Source of the DNA: Anaeromusa acidaminophila DSM 3853 | GTDB lineage: Bacteria; Bacillota; Negativicutes; Anaeromusales; Anaeromusaceae | DNA length: 34,422 nt | NCBI RefSeq assembly: GCF_000374545.1 | Contig: NZ_KB894607.1 | Coordinates: 1-34,422 of the forward strand | Direction: 5' to 3' | Part shown: in pieces, positions 15,299-24,576 of the stretch | Position numbering within the stretch: position 1 is the first letter of the stretch | Layout: the number at the start of each line of letters is the position of its first letter | Notes under the pieces: generated by a model | The model's input: only the letters and a program-made list of their open reading frames with translations | Databases searched by the model: none | Told to the model about the DNA's origin: nothing | Program-made: the position numbers and the translations under genes

Positions 15299-17533
15299 TT
15301 ATGCAGTATCCCCTGACAACATTTCCTTAGCTTGTTCATACGTCATAAGAATGTCTCTAGGGCGACTCCCCATATTAGGTCCGACAATCCGCATCTCTTC
15401 CATCATATCCATTAAGCGGCCTGCACGGCTATGACCTACGCGCAATTTGCGTTGCAGCATGGAAGCCGACGCCGTACCGGTTTCCAATACTAAGCGAACC
15501 GCTTCCGGCAATAGTTCATCTTGTTGCAAATCTGCGGGCATGCCGCTTGACGTTTCGGCGCAAGCGGTCACTTCTTCATTATATTCCGGTTCTTCCTCTT
15601 GCTGTGACCGCACAAAATCAAGGACTTTCTCGATATCATCGTCTCCGAGGAAGGCCCCCTGAACGCGCTGCGGCTTCGCCATACCTACCGGATAGAGCAG
15701 CATATCGCCCCTCCCAAGCAGTTTTTCCGCGCCAGGCATGTCCAAAATAGTCCGCGAATCAATTTGTGAAGATACGGAAAAAGAAATTCGAGAAGGAATA
15801 TTCGCCTTAATCGTCCCGGTGATTACATCAACAGAAGGACGCTGCGTCGCCAAAATAAGATGCAGGCCCGCCGCACGGGCTTTTTGCGCCAAACGGCAAA
15901 TAGCGTCTTCTACATCCACAGGCGCCGCCATCATCAAGTCAGCTAATTCATCAATAATAATCACAATATACGGCAATCGTTTGTCTTCCTCGACGCCGGC
16001 ATTATAAGAAGCCAAATCCCTCACTCGCGCCGTTGCCAAAACAGCGTAGCGGCGTTCCATTTCCTGCACCGCCCAGTTAAGAGCGGCAGTAGCCTTTTTA
16101 GCATCCGTCACTACCGGCACAAGCAGATGCGGAATACCATTGTATTTGGATAGTTCTACAAATTTCGGATCTACTAAAATTAACTTTACTTCTTCCGGCC
16201 GAACGCGAAAAAGCAAACTGGCAATCATCGTGTTAATGCAAACGCTTTTTCCGGAACCAGTAGCTCCCGCTACTAGCAAATGCGGCATTTTCCCTAAATC
16301 CGCCAAAATAATTTGACCAGCAATATCCTTGCCTAAACCGACAGTCAACAAGGACGCCGCTTTTTGAAAGGATGTACTTTCAACTACTTCCCAAAAAGCT
16401 ACGCCGGTTACCTGACGATTGGGCACTTCAATACCCACAGCGGCTTTGCCGGGAATCGGCGCTTCTATACGCACGCCTGTTGCAGCCAGTTTTAATGCAA
16501 TATCATCTGCTAAAGAAACGATCTTACTTACCTTTACGCCCGGCGCTGGCTCTATTTCGTAACGGGTAACAGCAGGTCCCTGGGTAATCTCCACAATACG
16601 CGCCGCCACATTAAAATCAGCCATAGTTTCTTCAAGAATTTTGGCATTTTCCTTCATTTCCTTTTGGCTATTAGCGTTCGTTGTGGCGCGAGGCTTGCGG
16701 ATCAAATCCAATGGCGGCAGTTGATAGCCGTTAGCCGACAACTCACGCGGTGTAAACAACTCGATCGGAGTCGCCGTTTTGATAGTGCTTGGAACTTCTT
16801 GCTCCTTGGGCGTCCGAACCGTCGTCCTCACTGGTTTTTCCTCGCTACGCTCCGCTTGAAAAGCTGGCACGGAAGGATTTTCCACTATTTTCTCTATCGG
16901 GGCAGTACTGCTGTCTCGCTCCAAATCAAAGCGTGCGTCACGTTCCTGATTATATAAAGCAACCCGTTGCTGCGCTTTTTCATAAGTAGCCGCCACTTTT
17001 TCCTTTGCTTCCTGCAGTCCTGTATCCACCTTATCTTTAGCCACATGCATGGTTTTGCCTAACGACCATGTCGTCGTCACCATAATCGTACACAATAGCG
17101 CAGCTATAATTAAAATGACAGCGCCATCAACACCTATAAATTTTCGTAATAAAAATAAAGCCATGCCGCCCAGAAGTCCGCCGCCTTCGGTCAGACTTTC
17201 CGGTAAAATTTCCCGCCCCGGCTGAATCAACAAATGATGCACCAGCATTAAGAGAAGCCAATAGGATGCGACAAAGCCCACAAACCGCAACGTAAAACCG
17301 GCTTCCACTCGCAACCATATATATCTAGCTCCGATTACTGCTACTAAAAGCGGCGGAACAAACGCTCCCAAACCAAAAAGATAGGTCTGCACCTTTTTCA
17401 AGGCTTGCCCCAGCGACCCTACATTGAGTCCCGCTAACGCGCAAAGAGCTATGCCTGCGATTGCAACCAAAAGGATGCCCCAAATTTCATACCGCATTTC
17501 CTTTGGCACCCCGGACAACAAATTGCGCAACAT
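15299..17533 (-). CDS. ftsK: DNA translocase FtsK/SpoIIIE
   Basis: This membrane-anchored hexameric motor pumps chromosomal DNA through the division or sporulation septum. The 744-aa protein has about four hydrophobic segments in its first 160 residues, a charged linker (about 160-290), and the motor: Walker A GATGSGKS at about 423-430, Walker [14 protein letters not shown], and [15 protein letters not shown]-terminal winged-helix gamma domain ([20 protein letters not shown]) reads KOPS/SRS-like polarity sequences. The sixth residue of the longest frame is used as start because AGAGGTGAGT directly precedes that ATG. It lies downstream of rnj and the small membrane gene, as spoIIIE does after rnjB/tepA in B. 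subtilis. Confidence 0.97.
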   Translation of the reverse strand: MLRNLLSGVPKEMRYEIWGILLVAIAGIALCALAGLNVGSLGQALKKVQTYLFGLGAFVPPLLVAVIGARYIWLRVEAGFTLRFVGFVASYWLLLMLVHHLLIQPGREILPESLTEGGGLLGGMALFLLRKFIGVDGAVILIIAALLCTIMVTTTWSLGKTMHVAKDKVDTGLQEAKEKVAATYEKAQQRVALYNQERDARFDLERDSSTAPIEKIVENPSVPAFQAERSEEKPVRTTVRTPKEQEVPSTIKTATPIELFTPRELSANGYQLPPLDLIRKPRATTNANSQKEMKENAKILEETMADFNVAARIVEITQGPAVTRYEIEPAPGVKVSKIVSLADDIALKLAATGVRIEAPIPGKAAVGIEVPNRQVTGVAFWEVVESTSFQKAASLLTVGLGKDIAGQIILADLGKMPHLLVAGATGSGKSVCINTMIASLLFRVRPEEVKLILVDPKFVELSKYNGIPHLLVPVVTDAKKATAALNWAVQEMERRYAVLATARVRDLASYNAGVEEDKRLPYIVIIIDELADLMMAAPVDVEDAICRLAQKARAAGLHLILATQRPSVDVITGTIKANIPSRISFSVSSQIDSRTILDMPGAEKLLGRGDMLLYPVGMAKPQRVQGAFLGDDDIEKVLDFVRSQQEEEPEYNEEVTACAETSSGMPADLQQDELLPEAVRLVLETGTASASMLQRKLRVGHSRAGRLMDMMEEMRIVGPNMGSRPRDILMTYEQAKEMLSGDTA

Positions 17534-17594
17534 ACTCACCTCTACCATCGTACAATTCTACACAAGAAAGTCTTTTCCTGTTCGTACAGTCAGT

Positions 17595-17792
17595 TCAACC
17601 TTGAAACGTGTAAAACAAGGACACAACTGCCAAAGCGCAAAGGACCAAAGTTACAAGAATGGACAAAAAAACAAATCGTTTTTCCGCTAAGGACTCTGCA
17701 AAACGGCTCAAGATATCCTCTCCCTTACCTAGAAAAATAGGAAACCTTGACATACTCCGCAAGGAGACTGCATGCCAAGGTTCCTTCTTCAT
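17595..17792 (-). CDS. Small single-pass membrane protein after rnj
   Basis: The 65-aa product has a cytoplasmic-looking part of about 38 residues and one clear membrane helix near the C-terminus (FVFLSILVTLVLCALAVVSL). It is not a family I recognise. Its ATG overlaps the rnj stop codon as TAATG, with GGAGGT (inside the last rnj codons) just upstream, so it is translated by coupling to RNase J. A later internal ATG (residue 14) is possible but has a poorer ribosome site. Its position occupies the tepA/ylzJ slot of B. subtilis. It could anchor RNase J or FtsK partners at the membrane, but nothing in the sequence shows this. Confidence 0.65.
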   Translation of the reverse strand: MKKEPWHAVSLRSMSRFPIFLGKGEDILSRFAESLAEKRFVFLSILVTLVLCALAVVSLFYTFQG

Positions 17793-19450
17793 TATACCTC
17801 CATGATGAGGGGTAAAATCATAGGACGACGGCGCGTTTTTTCATAAAGAAACTTGCCAATAGAATCTCTGACGGTCGACTTAATGGTTGCCCATTCCGTC
17901 CCGCCAGTCATATCGCAGCGTTCCAAAGCCTGCAATACTTTTTCCCGAGCCGTCTCCATTAAAGCTTCCGACTCTCGCACGTATACAAAACCGCGAGAAA
18001 CAATATCCGGGCCGGCAACAACCGTGCCCGATTGCTTATCGATCGTAATCACCACAATCAGAATACCGTCCTGAGAGAGCTGCCGACGATCCCGCAGCAC
18101 TATATTGCCGACATCGCCTACGCCCAACCCGTCTACCAATACTTTACCAGCAGTCACTTTGCCAGCCATCACGCCACGTTCCGGACCAAACTCCAACACT
18201 TGGCCATTTTCTGCGACAAAAATCCGTTCTTTAGGCATGCCCATCTCCTGAGCCAACTGAGCATGCTTTATAAGATGCCGATATTCACCATGTACAGGCA
18301 CAAAAAATTTAGGTCGAATCAAATTGTGCAACAGCTTCAACTCTTCCCGGCTGGCATGTCCTGATACATGAATGCCGGAGGTACGTTCATAAACCACTCT
18401 GGCGCCTTGGCGAAATAAGAGATCGATAGTGCGAGAAACTAGCTTTTCATTTCCTGGAATAGGCGTAGCGGAAACAATAACCGTATCTCCTGGAACGATC
18501 TCAACTTGCCGATGATCATTGCTGGCCATGCGCGTCAGCGCAGACATGGGTTCACCTTGACTGCCGGTTGTAATAACAACAAGATTCGCTGCCGGATAGT
18601 TATTGATTTCCTCAATGTCAATCAGTACATTTTCCGGAATATGCAAATACCCCAATTCAATGGCAATGTTGACAACATTCATCATACTCCGGCCCAGTAT
18701 TGCCACTTTGCGGCGATACTTAGCAGCGGTATCTACGGCCTGTTGAATTCGATGCACGTTTGAAGAAAAAGTAGCAATCAGGATACGCCCCTTAGCATTG
18801 CGAAACTCCTCCTCAAAGGTAAGTCCCACCGTACGTTCGCTAAGCGTATGTCCAGCACGTTCTGCGTTGGTACTGTCCGCCAGCAAAACCAGAACGCCTT
18901 GATCTCCTAATTCAGCTAAACGATGAAGATCCGCTACATTGCCATCAACCGGAGTCTGATCAAACTTGAAATCTCCGCTATGCACAATGGTCCCTACAGG
19001 GGTTTTAATCGAAATGCCCACTGCATCTGCAATGCTGTGACACATGCTGAAAAAGCCGATTTTAAATGGCCCCACTTGAATTTGTTCGCGGGGTTTCACC
19101 GGCACGAGCGACGCTGCAGATACATTCGTTTCTTTCAGACGTCCTTCTAAAATTCCTAATGTCAACCGGGTTCCGTAAACCGGGACATTAAGTTCCTTGA
19201 GCACATAAGGCAGAGCGCCGATATGATCCTCATGGCCATGAGTCAATACAATGGCGCGCACAAGGTTTCGGTTTTCCTGCAAATAGCTAATGTCGGGAAT
19301 AACAAGATCAATGCCGAGCATATCATCATCAGGGAACATAAGCCCGCAATCAATTACAACAATATCGTCTCCGAAACGAATTACTGTCATATTCTTGCCA
19401 ATTTCCCCCAAGCCGCCCAAGGGAATAATTTGCAATTTTTGTTTGGCCAA
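17792..19450 (-). CDS. rnj: Ribonuclease J
   Basis: RNase J is a metallo-beta-lactamase/beta-CASP nuclease with 5'-3' exonuclease and endonuclease activity in RNA maturation and decay. The 552-aa protein opens with the IIPLGGLGEIGKNMTV segment, has the metal motif HGHEDHIGALPY, LADSTNAERAGHT, beta-CASP features ITTGSQGEPMSALTRMA and TSGIHVSGHASREELK, PVHGEYRHL, and a C-terminal domain. A GTG in the ribosome site would give four more residues, but the TTG used lies 10 bases behind AGAGGAGGT and gives the family start. It has its own promoter with a palindrome in the spacer. Confidence 0.96.
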   Translation of the reverse strand: MAKQKLQIIPLGGLGEIGKNMTVIRFGDDIVVIDCGLMFPDDDMLGIDLVIPDISYLQENRNLVRAIVLTHGHEDHIGALPYVLKELNVPVYGTRLTLGILEGRLKETNVSAASLVPVKPREQIQVGPFKIGFFSMCHSIADAVGISIKTPVGTIVHSGDFKFDQTPVDGNVADLHRLAELGDQGVLVLLADSTNAERAGHTLSERTVGLTFEEEFRNAKGRILIATFSSNVHRIQQAVDTAAKYRRKVAILGRSMMNVVNIAIELGYLHIPENVLIDIEEINNYPAANLVVITTGSQGEPMSALTRMASNDHRQVEIVPGDTVIVSATPIPGNEKLVSRTIDLLFRQGARVVYERTSGIHVSGHASREELKLLHNLIRPKFFVPVHGEYRHLIKHAQLAQEMGMPKERIFVAENGQVLEFGPERGVMAGKVTAGKVLVDGLGVGDVGNIVLRDRRQLSQDGILIVVITIDKQSGTVVAGPDIVSRGFVYVRESEALMETAREKVLQALERCDMTGGTEWATIKSTVRDSIGKFLYEKTRRRPMILPLIMEV

Positions 19451-19543
19451 AAAAAGATGCACCTCCTCTTCTATTCTATAAATGGATACACGCCGTTCAT
19501 CACGAGAAGAGCAATAAAGCAGCCGTTCCTTCTAGTCTTTTCC

Positions 19544-19572
19544 ATTATAGCGGAATTCTTCCGCTGATTCAA
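19544..19572 (-). promoter_or_regulatory. rnj promoter with a palindrome between -35 and -10
   Basis: Minus strand TTGAAT (19572-19567), 17 bases, TATAAT (19549-19544). The spacer contains GCGGAAGAATTCCGC, an inverted repeat of 6+6 bases around GAA (19550-19564), placed like a repressor operator. The transcript leader would be about 90 bases. Confidence 0.75.
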
Positions 19573-19582
19573 CTATAGCGCA

Positions 19583-19617
19583 AAAAATGTCCTGGCCGCA
19601 AAAGCCAGGACATTTTT
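19583..19617 (-). terminator. Terminator after the exonuclease gene
   Basis: AAAAATGTCCTGGC and GCCAGGACATTTTT form a perfect 14-bp stem with a 7-base loop and A/T-rich flanks on both sides, so it can act in both directions. It closes the dap operon and isolates the rnj promoter. Confidence 0.88.
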
Positions 19618-19627
19618 GTAACATTTT

Positions 19628-20176
19628 TTAAAAAATACGCCGCAGACCTGTTTTGTCAATCAACGCATCCATTGATGCGCATTGCCAATAATCAGCAGCC
19701 CGCAAAAGAATTCCGGCGCAAGCCAAGGCGTCACTCTCTGCCTGATGATGCTGCAGAGGCAGATCTAAATGGCTTGCCACAGCGGCCAAATTGTTTTTGG
19801 GCAGTTTCCAAGTCTGCCTGGATAATTCCAAAGTGCAAACAAAAAAACTCTTGGCAGGCAAGTCCAGCCCATAGTATTCCAACGATCCCTGCAATACGGA
19901 ACGATCAAAACGAGCGTTATGCGCCGCCAAGCAAGAACCTTCCAAAAGAGGCCGCACTTCGGGCCAAATATCCTTAAAGCTTGGACAGTTGCGAACCGCA
20001 GCGGCCGTTATACCATGAATGGCCGTAAAATCAGCACGAAAATAGTCCTGCGGCGGCCGAATTAACCAGTGACGTTTCGCCGTTATCTTTCCGTCTTTGA
20101 CAATCGCCAGTCCCAAGGCGCAAGCGCTGGCTGCGTCTCGATTTGCAGTTTCAAAATCAATAGCTACAAACTCCAC
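19628..20176 (-). CDS. DnaQ-like 3'-5' exonuclease (DEDDh)
   Basis: The 182-aa protein is a stand-alone DEDDh exonuclease domain: Exo I FVAIDFETAN (D and E), Exo II AAHNARFDRSVL (D), and Exo III HQAESDALAC (H and D). Such proteins trim DNA or RNA 3' ends; proofreading, oligonucleotide turnover or repair are all possible. It starts at GTG, 6 bases behind AAGGAAG, and follows dapA by 24 bases, so it is the last gene of the lysine-riboswitch operon, an odd partner for amino-acid genes. Short length excludes a polymerase or helicase fusion. Confidence 0.88.
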   Translation of the reverse strand: MEFVAIDFETANRDAASACALGLAIVKDGKITAKRHWLIRPPQDYFRADFTAIHGITAAAVRNCPSFKDIWPEVRPLLEGSCLAAHNARFDRSVLQGSLEYYGLDLPAKSFFVCTLELSRQTWKLPKNNLAAVASHLDLPLQHHQAESDALACAGILLRAADYWQCASMDALIDKTGLRRIF

Positions 20177-20200
20177 GTAGTACTTCCTTCCTTGAATACC

Positions 20201-21085
20201 TTACCCAAGCAGCCCTACCGCCGTCAAACCTTGGCGAATATGCAGCAATTCTCCTTCGCTCGGTTCTACCATGGGCAGTCGAAATTGTCCGCCCGGCAAG
20301 CCCAGCAAATTGACGGCTGTTTTCACCGGAATCGGATTGGTCGTAATAAACATTAGTCGAAAAATCGGCAGCAATTCGCCATGAATCCGCATTGCCTCTT
20401 CCTTATTCCCCGCATAAAAAGCGGCAATCATCTCTTGCATCCGCTCGCCCACCAGGTGAGCAGCCACGCTGATAATTCCACAGCCGCCAACAGACAGCAC
20501 AGGCAAGGTCAGGCTGTCATCGCCGCTGTACACTAAAAAGTCCTCCGGCGTTTGCCGTACTACTTCCGCAATCTGCTCCAGATTGCCGCTTGCTTCCTTC
20601 AAGGCTGCTATATTGGGAATTTTAGCCAGCCGCGCCACGGTAGCCGGCATAAGGTTGGAACCAGTTCGTCCAGGAACATTATACAGCACTATCGGCAACG
20701 CAGTGTTTTCCGCAATCGCCTTGAAATGCTGGTACATGCCTTCTTGGGGCGGCTTGTTGTAGTAAGGCACGACCGCCATCGCGCCATGAATGCCTACTTT
20801 CTCCGCCGCCCGTGTTGCAGCAATAGAGGCTTTCGTATCATTGGAGCCAGTACCGCCAATAATAGTCGCTCGATCCCCTACGGCCTCTAAAACCACTTCA
20901 AATAAGCGCAGCTTTTCGTCCAGCGTCATCGTAGCCGCTTCTCCCGTGCTGCCTGCGACAACCAAGCCGTCCGAACCATGAGCAATAAGATACTTTGCGA
21001 TTTCCGCCGCCGCTTTATAATCTACTGCGCCATCTTCATGAAAAGGAGTAATCATCGCCGTCAGCACATGTCCGAAGGTCCTCAT
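20201..21085 (-). CDS. dapA: 4-hydroxy-tetrahydrodipicolinate synthase
   Basis: DapA condenses pyruvate with aspartate semialdehyde, the first step proper to lysine and diaminopimelate synthesis. The 294-aa barrel shows AMITPFHEDG, VVAGSTGEAATMT, PIVLYNVPGRTGSNL with the catalytic tyrosine, and IAALKEASGN with the Schiff-base lysine. A GTG frame adds five residues, but the ATG has GGAGG at 8 bases. The gene follows dapG by 16 bases. Confidence 0.97.
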   Translation of the reverse strand: MRTFGHVLTAMITPFHEDGAVDYKAAAEIAKYLIAHGSDGLVVAGSTGEAATMTLDEKLRLFEVVLEAVGDRATIIGGTGSNDTKASIAATRAAEKVGIHGAMAVVPYYNKPPQEGMYQHFKAIAENTALPIVLYNVPGRTGSNLMPATVARLAKIPNIAALKEASGNLEQIAEVVRQTPEDFLVYSGDDSLTLPVLSVGGCGIISVAAHLVGERMQEMIAAFYAGNKEEAMRIHGELLPIFRLMFITTNPIPVKTAVNLLGLPGGQFRLPMVEPSEGELLHIRQGLTAVGLLG

Positions 21086-21101
21086 GCTCTGTTCCTCCAC
21101 T

Positions 21102-22322
21102 TCAATCCGCTAAAGCAAATTTTTCATGCAAAGCGGTTACAGCTTCCACCATTTGCGTTCCTTGTACCAACACGGAAATGGAGGTTTGCGAATCAACCGT
21201 TTGCAAAATCATAATATCATTTTCAGCTAACGCCTCTACGAAAGACGCCATTACGCCAGGCACTTCTCCCATGCCGCCGCCAACAACCGAAACCATGGCG
21301 CAATCCTCGCGAGTTTCCACCTGCAGACCAAGCTCTTGCAGATATCCTTGCGCCTTCTCCCTCATTGCATCAGCAACGGTAAACATAATTTGTCCGGGAT
21401 GAACATTGATCAGATCTACGCTGATTCCATGCTGAGCCATCGCCTGGAATACCAACTTGCTGGCCGTTCCAGTCTGCGCTGCCTCCATAGCTACCTTTAC
21501 GTGAGCAATATGAGGTAAATACGTTACGCCACTGGCGACCCGATCCGAAAGCGCCACTCCTTCAGTGCATTCCTGGGTAACATGGGTAATCAGCGTACCC
21601 GGATTATCGGAGAAAGTCGATTTGATTACCATCGGAATGTTCTTGGGCATAACCAGTTCGACCGCGCGAGGATGGATGACCTTCGCCCCTTGATGCGCTA
21701 ACTGACAAACCTCTTCATAGCTAATGCATTCCAGCATTTTTGCTTGCTTAACAATGCGGGGGTCCGCCGTCATGATGCCATCAACGTCAGTGTAAATTTC
21801 TACCAACTCCGCATCCAACGCTGCGCCAAAAGCAGCCGCGCTGGTATCGCTGCCGCCACGGCCAATGGTTGTAATTTCACCATTGGCGCTCATACCCTGA
21901 AATCCGCATACTACCGGTACAAAGCCGGCTTCCAGCTCACGATGCAGCCTGCAGGTATCCACTTTCAAGATATGGGCGTTGCAAAAATCTTCATTCGTCA
22001 CCATGCCCGCCTGACCGCCGGTAAGGGCTTTCGCCGGAATCCCCGCAGCCTGCAGCGTGCTTGTCATCACCACTGAAGAAATCAGCTCGCCGCAGTGCAT
22101 AATCTGATCCAATTCCCGAGATGCCACCTCCGAGTATACATCTTTGGCCAATGAAATCAGCGTATCTGTTGCATAAGGCGCGCCTTTGCGTCCCATAGCG
22201 GATACGACTACAATCGGCGCATAGCCTTTTTCGATGGCTTGCTGCACTTTGCGAACCACTTGTTGTCTGGATTCCGCCGTGGCCACCGAAGTACCCCCAA
22301 ATTTTTGTATAATAATCCGCAT
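21102..22322 (-). CDS. dapG: Aspartate kinase, DapG type
   Basis: The 406-aa enzyme phosphorylates aspartate at the head of the lysine/DAP/methionine/threonine branch. Visible are QKFGGTSVATAES, VVVSAMGRKGAPYATDTL, GFQGMSANGEITTIGRGGSD, EIYTDVDGIMTADPRIV, and two C-terminal ACT domains (ISVDLINVHPGQIMFTVAD; VSVVGGGMGEVPGVMASF). Length and the MGRKGAPYATD stretch resemble B. subtilis DapG, the DAP-inhibited isozyme, more than LysC, although the control here is by a lysine riboswitch. The operon order asd-dapG-dapA matches B. subtilis. Confidence 0.93.
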   Translation of the reverse strand: MRIIIQKFGGTSVATAESRQQVVRKVQQAIEKGYAPIVVVSAMGRKGAPYATDTLISLAKDVYSEVASRELDQIMHCGELISSVVMTSTLQAAGIPAKALTGGQAGMVTNEDFCNAHILKVDTCRLHRELEAGFVPVVCGFQGMSANGEITTIGRGGSDTSAAAFGAALDAELVEIYTDVDGIMTADPRIVKQAKMLECISYEEVCQLAHQGAKVIHPRAVELVMPKNIPMVIKSTFSDNPGTLITHVTQECTEGVALSDRVASGVTYLPHIAHVKVAMEAAQTGTASKLVFQAMAQHGISVDLINVHPGQIMFTVADAMREKAQGYLQELGLQVETREDCAMVSVVGGGMGEVPGVMASFVEALAENDIMILQTVDSQTSISVLVQGTQMVEAVTALHEKFALAD

Positions 22323-22346
22323 AATAAACTCCTACACTCCTTTTGC

Positions 22347-23378
22347 TTAAAACATATCTTTGGCGACCATATATTCGGCAATTTGCAGCGCATTTAAAGC
22401 GGCGCCTTTGCGAATCTGATCTCCAACAACCCAAAGATTAAGGCCGTGCTCCACCGAACGGTCCGGACGAATACGCCCAACGCGTACATCATTTTCATTG
22501 GAGGTGTATAAAGGCATCGGGTATTCCATATTTGCCGGATCATCCTGCACAATTACGCCAGGGAATGCCGCCAGCGCCTGGCGCACTTCTTCGACCGATA
22601 CAGGCCCTTCAAATTCCAAATTAATCGATTCAGAATGACTGCGATATACAGGCACGCGCACCGTTGTAGGCGAAATGCCAATGGTGTAGTCCCCTAAAAT
22701 TTTATGAGTTTCATGGACCATTTTCATTTCTTCTTTGGTGTAGTCGTCTTCCACAAACACGTCAATATGCGGAATCAAGTTGAAGGCAATGGGATAATGC
22801 TTATCAAGGCTGGCGCTGGGAAGAATATTCGCTACCATCTCGCGGCCTTCCAAGCTAGCTTTCACCTGATCGTTCAGTTCATCAATGGCTTCTTTGCCCG
22901 CCCCGGACACCGCTTGATACGTGGAAACCACAATGCGTTTGATCTTCGCCAAATCATAAATTGGTTTGAGCGCCATAACCATAATAATCGTCGAGCAATT
23001 CGGATTGGCGATAATGCCTTTGTGGGCGCTAATTGCTTGCGGGTTTACTTCCGGCACCACCAAAGGCACTTCCGGATCCATGCGGAACGCACTGGAGTTG
23101 TCAATGACAACCGCGCCGCGCTTGACCGCTTCCGGCGCCAGCGTCTTGCTGATAGAACCGCCTGCAAACAATGCAATTTGCACGCCTTCAAAGGATTCCG
23201 GCGTAGCTTCTTCTACGGTGTAAGTCTTGCCCATAAAGTCAATTTGCTTTCCTGCCGACCGTTTAGAAGCCAACAGCTTTAATTCTGCAAAAGGAAAATT
23301 CCGCTCCTCTATCAACCGTAGGAATTCCTGTCCGACCGCTCCGGTAGCTCCCAAAATAGCCACATTGTACTTTTTCAC
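22347..23378 (-). CDS. asd: Aspartate-semialdehyde dehydrogenase
   Basis: Asd reduces aspartyl phosphate to the semialdehyde with NADPH. The 343-aa protein has the nucleotide-binding loop AILGATGAVGQEFL, SSAFRMDPEVPLVVPEVN, the active-site cysteine in NPNCSTIIMV, and VSTYQAVSGAGKEAIDEL. Translation is placed at a GTG with AAAGGGG 9 bases upstream; a longer ATG frame adds nine residues across that ribosome site. It lies between dapB and dapG. Confidence 0.97.
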   Translation of the reverse strand: MKKYNVAILGATGAVGQEFLRLIEERNFPFAELKLLASKRSAGKQIDFMGKTYTVEEATPESFEGVQIALFAGGSISKTLAPEAVKRGAVVIDNSSAFRMDPEVPLVVPEVNPQAISAHKGIIANPNCSTIIMVMALKPIYDLAKIKRIVVSTYQAVSGAGKEAIDELNDQVKASLEGREMVANILPSASLDKHYPIAFNLIPHIDVFVEDDYTKEEMKMVHETHKILGDYTIGISPTTVRVPVYRSHSESINLEFEGPVSVEEVRQALAAFPGVIVQDDPANMEYPMPLYTSNENDVRVGRIRPDRSVEHGLNLWVVGDQIRKGAALNALQIAEYMVAKDMF

Positions 23379-23425
23379 GTTAGTAAACCCCTTTCCATTT
23401 TTCAAGGTATTTAGATTTTCACTTC

Positions 23426-24223
23426 TTAATTTAAAATATGTTCCAAACCAACCACTACGCCTTGTAGGCTTTGCACCTTACGGCAGGCAATTACCACGCC
23501 AGGCATAAAGGATTCACGCGAAATTGAATCATGCCGAATGCTCAAGGTCTGCCCTAAACCGCCAAATATAACTTCTTGATGCGCCACATAGCCGGGAAGG
23601 CGAACGCTGTGAATGCGCATGCCATCGAACTCAGAACCTCTAGCTCCAGCAATGAGCTCTTTTTCATTTGGGTGCCCCTGGGGCAAGGACTCGCGAACTT
23701 CTTTAATCAGCTGTGCTGTACGCAAAGCCGTACCAGACGGCGCGTCCAATTTCTGATCATGATGCATTTCTATAATTTCCACATGAGGCAGGTACTTAGC
23801 GGCAGATTGCGCCATTTTCATCATCAGCACTGCGCCGATAGCAAAGTTAGGCGCAATAAAGACCGGCGTATTTTGTTCCTGGCTTAAGGCCGTCAATTCC
23901 GCCAAATCTTCTTTCGACAAACCTGTTGTCCCCACTACCGGACATACTTTGTTTTGCAGCAATACCCGCAAATTATTCATCACCACTGCAGGACTGGTAA
24001 ATTCCACAACCACTTCTGGTTTTCGCTCTCTGAGCATCACCGTCAGTTCCCGATCCACCGGCAAGCCAATAGGGCCTGCACCAACCAAAAGACCGGCATC
24101 CGCACCAGCCGGCGCATTAGGATCGGCCGCTCCCACTAGTTCTAAATCCTCCGCCGCTAAAACCGCTTTCAAAACCTCGCGGCCCATTTTCCCATAAGCT
24201 CCACATACAGCTACTCGAATCAC
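23426..24223 (-). CDS. dapB: 4-hydroxy-tetrahydrodipicolinate reductase
   Basis: DapB reduces the DapA product with NAD(P)H. The 265-aa protein has the Rossmann motif VCGAYGKMGREV, VEFTSPAVV, PVVGTTGLSKEDL, FAIGAVLMMKMA, and the substrate loop EMHHDQKLDAPSGTA. It starts at GTG, 6 bases behind GGGAGGT. It is the first gene after the lysine riboswitch, in the place where B. subtilis has the dipicolinate synthase genes spoVFA/spoVFB. Confidence 0.97.
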   Translation of the reverse strand: MIRVAVCGAYGKMGREVLKAVLAAEDLELVGAADPNAPAGADAGLLVGAGPIGLPVDRELTVMLRERKPEVVVEFTSPAVVMNNLRVLLQNKVCPVVGTTGLSKEDLAELTALSQEQNTPVFIAPNFAIGAVLMMKMAQSAAKYLPHVEIIEMHHDQKLDAPSGTALRTAQLIKEVRESLPQGHPNEKELIAGARGSEFDGMRIHSVRLPGYVAHQEVIFGGLGQTLSIRHDSISRESFMPGVVIACRKVQSLQGVVVGLEHILN

Positions 24224-24261
24224 AATAATACCTCCCTATATTCACCAAAATTCCTCGCAAT

Positions 24262-24304
24262 AAAAAACAAGCGGCTGGCAAGAAGAAAACTTCTCACCAA
24301 CCGC
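24262..24304 (-). terminator. Riboswitch-controlled intrinsic terminator before dapB
   Basis: On the minus strand GCGGTTGGTGAGAAG pairs with CTTCTTGCCAGCCGC over 15 bp (three G-U pairs) around a TTTT loop and is followed by TTGTTTTTTATTG. It sits between the lysine aptamer and dapB. Confidence 0.88.
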
Positions 24305-24356
24305 CATGCAAACATGGAGCAAGGTTTTAGGATGCAAAACACTTCGCATCTACCTT

Positions 24357-24526
24357 GATGAGCTAGCTCTCCACCGGAAATCCGATGACAGTTCCGTACT
24401 TATTCAGCCCGAAACCAGCAACTAACACTGGGCGCGTCAGCCACTTCGGCGAAAAACCCTTTCTTTCCGGATCTGCAATGCCCAATCTCCCCGGAAGTAC
24501 TTTTGTTTTTCGCACCTCTATTCATC
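24357..24526 (-). promoter_or_regulatory. Lysine riboswitch (L box)
   Basis: The minus strand shows the L-box landmarks in order: AGAGGTGCG (24519-24511), GCCGAAG (24450-24444), GGAACTGTC (24395-24387), and GGAGAGCT (24372-24365). GATGA-TAG and CTA-TCATC can close the P1 helix. Between aptamer and terminator lie further hairpins: AAGGT...ACCTT enclosing GATGC...GCATC (24321-24356), and CCATG/CATGG near 24303-24317; one may serve as antiterminator. Lysine binding is expected to end transcription before dapB-asd-dapG-dapA. The 350-base gap between dapB and dut is fully accounted for by this switch, its promoter and terminator. Confidence 0.93.
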
Positions 24527-24546
24527 CACAATATAAACTTTTGTCT

Positions 24547-24576
24547 ATTGTATAATATAAACGCAAGCTATGTCAA
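24547..24576 (-). promoter_or_regulatory. Promoter of the dapB operon
   Basis: Minus strand TTGACA (24576-24571), 18 bases, TACAAT (24552-24547). The -35 directly follows the dut stop codon, so the operon starts just where the dut gene ends. Confidence 0.75.

Noticed and set aside
17534..17594. Possible separate promoter for ftsK (TAGAAT near 17560)
   Set aside because: No acceptable -35 hexamer; read-through from rnj is simpler.
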